Source: an uncultured Roseicyclus sp. (lineage in GTDB: Bacteria > Pseudomonadota > Alphaproteobacteria > Rhodobacterales > Rhodobacteraceae). From it: a DNA stretch of 64,000 nt. Position 1 is the first letter of the stretch, and every line of letters begins with the position of its first letter. Under the pieces are notes generated by a model, which worked only from the letters and a program-made list of their open reading frames with translations, ran no database searches and was not told where the DNA came from. Position numbers and translations under genes: made by a program. The stretch covers positions 62,001 to 126,000 of the forward strand of contig CANLEH010000001.1 in the NCBI GenBank assembly GCA_947489665.1, in the 5' to 3' direction. This document shows positions 63,164 through 64,000 of this stretch, one piece after another.

Positions 63164-63748
63164 ATGCGCACTGCTCTCACAATTGTTGTCGTCGAAGAAG
63201 ATCGTGATCGCGCGATTGCAATTGTCGATGCCCTCAAAGATGAGGGCGAGAATGATGTGCATGTCATTGGAAATATGACAGGCTTGGCGCGCCGGATCGC
63301 CGCCTATAGCCCCGACATCGTCCTGATAGACATTGATCACCCGACCCGCGACGTCATCGAGGAATTGACCCTCGCGTCGGGCCCGCTGGAACGACCGGTT
63401 GCCATGTTCGTGTCAGGTGCGGCAGGGGGCCTTGCAAGAGCTGCGGTTGAGGCGGGCGTAACAGCTTACGTCGTGGATGGGTTGCACCCTGATCGCCTCA
63501 AACCGGTCATTGACGCGGCCATCGCTCGGTTTCAGATCATGCGCCAGATGAGGACCGAACTGGATGAAACCCGTCGCGCCCTCGAAGAACGCAAGGTGAT
63601 CGATCGTGCCAAGGGCCTTGTGATGAAGGCAAGGCAAGTCGACGAGGAAGAGGCCTATGCCATCCTTCGCAGAGCAGCCATGGATCAGGGAATGCGGGTG
63701 GCCGAGGTTGCGCAGTCATTGGTCACAACGGCAGGACTGCTCCGATGA
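63164..63748 (+). CDS. nasT: ANTAR-domain response regulator NasT
   Basis: NasT is an RNA-binding antiterminator for nitrate/nitrite assimilation genes. NasS holds it in the absence of nitrate. The protein of about 194 residues has a receiver-like domain (about 5-120, with IVLIDIDHP) and a C-terminal ANTAR domain (about 133-190; RKVIDRAKGLVMKARQVDEE and RVAEVAQSLV). I chose the ATG at 63164; the frame opens 13 codons earlier with TTG. Coupled to nasS by ATGA. Confidence 0.92.
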   Translation: MRTALTIVVVEEDRDRAIAIVDALKDEGENDVHVIGNMTGLARRIAAYSPDIVLIDIDHPTRDVIEELTLASGPLERPVAMFVSGAAGGLARAAVEAGVTAYVVDGLHPDRLKPVIDAAIARFQIMRQMRTELDETRRALEERKVIDRAKGLVMKARQVDEEEAYAILRRAAMDQGMRVAEVAQSLVTTAGLLR

Positions 63749-64000
63749 AGTCGGTCTCGGTCTCCGTTGCGTATATGCCGCTGGTTGACGCCGCTCCGTT
63801 AATCGTTGCTCAGGAAATGGGGTTTGCAGAGGCCGAGGGCCTCGCCCTCGATTTAATCCCGGCCCCGTCATGGTCTTCGGTACGCGATATGCTGGCCTTC
63901 GGGCGCGTTGATGTGGCGCATCTGTTGTCGGTGGTTCCGGTCGCTATGGCTTTGGGCTTGGGTGGGGTCAGTACGGCCCTCTCCGCCGTCTCGGTTCTGT
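63745..64000 (+). CDS. nasS: Nitrate-sensor protein NasS, 5' part
   Basis: The first ~85 residues are inside the window (MKSVSVSVAYMPLVDAAPLI, then VAQEMGFAEAEGLAL). They match the start of NrtA/CmpA-type nitrate-binding proteins but without a signal peptide, as expected for the cytosolic sensor NasS. It overlaps nasT by ATGA. The rest lies beyond the right edge. Confidence 0.85.
   Translation, partial: MKSVSVSVAYMPLVDAAPLIVAQEMGFAEAEGLALDLIPAPSWSSVRDMLAFGRVDVAHLLSVVPVAMALGLGGVSTALSAVSVL

Noticed and set aside
1-64000. CRISPR arrays, insertion sequences, prophage or integrative elements
   Set aside because: No regularly spaced repeats, transposase or integrase genes, or attachment-site duplications were seen.

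Overview
The window looks like chromosome of an alphaproteobacterium of the Rhodobacterales (Roseobacter group). The reasons are the flagellar gene content and order (a DUF6468/PflI-like gene and a MotE-like gene between motA and fliL, and flgE-K-L-I next to motB), the abundance of TRAP and ABC uptake systems, a DctB/DctD pair, a GC-rich base composition, and dense ATGA-type gene overlaps. No rRNA, tRNA, insertion sequence, prophage or CRISPR array was seen.

Layout. (1) 1-16996: flagellar export, motor, hook and basal-body genes. Leftward: fliR (5' end only), flhA, a large periplasmic protein gene, motA, a motE-like gene, a pflI-like gene, fliL. Rightward: fliF, fliH-like, fliN, fliP and a small gene with a FliG-like segment. 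Leftward again: flgI, flgL, flgK, flgE, motB. Three promoter regions hold near-matches to the CtrA motif. (2) 17055-18796: a cyclic-nucleotide-binding/acyltransferase fusion translationally coupled to a membrane fatty acid hydroxylase. (3) 18983-23355: aromatic genes pcaC and pobA, two tandem Lin0512 paralogues and a Tat-exported 2',3'-cyclic phosphodiesterase/nucleotidase. (4) 23523-36012: the most unusual part. A leftward run starts with a TRAP transporter (dctP-dctQ-dctM) and continues into six overlapping genes: a Rieske-FMN glutamate-synthase-like enzyme, three small or medium membrane proteins, a ferric-reductase-like/Rieske membrane protein and a Rieske-thiamine-diphosphate enzyme fusion. 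A dctB-dctD two-component pair precedes it; its DctD lacks the GAFTGA loop. (5) 36086-38720: an orphan-looking histidine kinase and a divergent LuxR-type response regulator. (6) 39022-43895: a complete urease operon ureD-A-B-C-E-F-G. (7) 44152-54335: xylose uptake (xylF-xylH-xylG), a ROK repressor (xylR), xylB-xylA, a di-haem peroxidase and a FG-GAP/UnbV repeat protein; paired operators are visible. (8) 54591-61662: a glycine betaine/choline-type ABC transporter (proXVW) behind a DUF1989-GcvT fusion, with a divergent LacI regulator and a perfect 18-bp palindrome between them. (9) 61945-64000: a lipoate-ligase-like gene, a possible small RNA, and the nasT-nasS pair that normally controls nitrate assimilation (nasS cut by the window edge).

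How it fits together. The flagellar block is standard with lineage-specific accessory parts. The rest is a series of self-contained import-plus-catabolism modules, each with its own regulator. The best candidate for an undescribed system is the TRAP/Rieske/TPP/FMN module: three different enzyme or membrane scaffolds each carry their own Rieske [2Fe-2S] domain in one operon. This suggests electron transfer from an oxidised imported acid to a membrane b-type cytochrome. The second candidate is the DUF1989-GcvT/ProXVW/LacI module, which may demethylate an imported betaine-like compound. Substrates of both are inferred, not shown.
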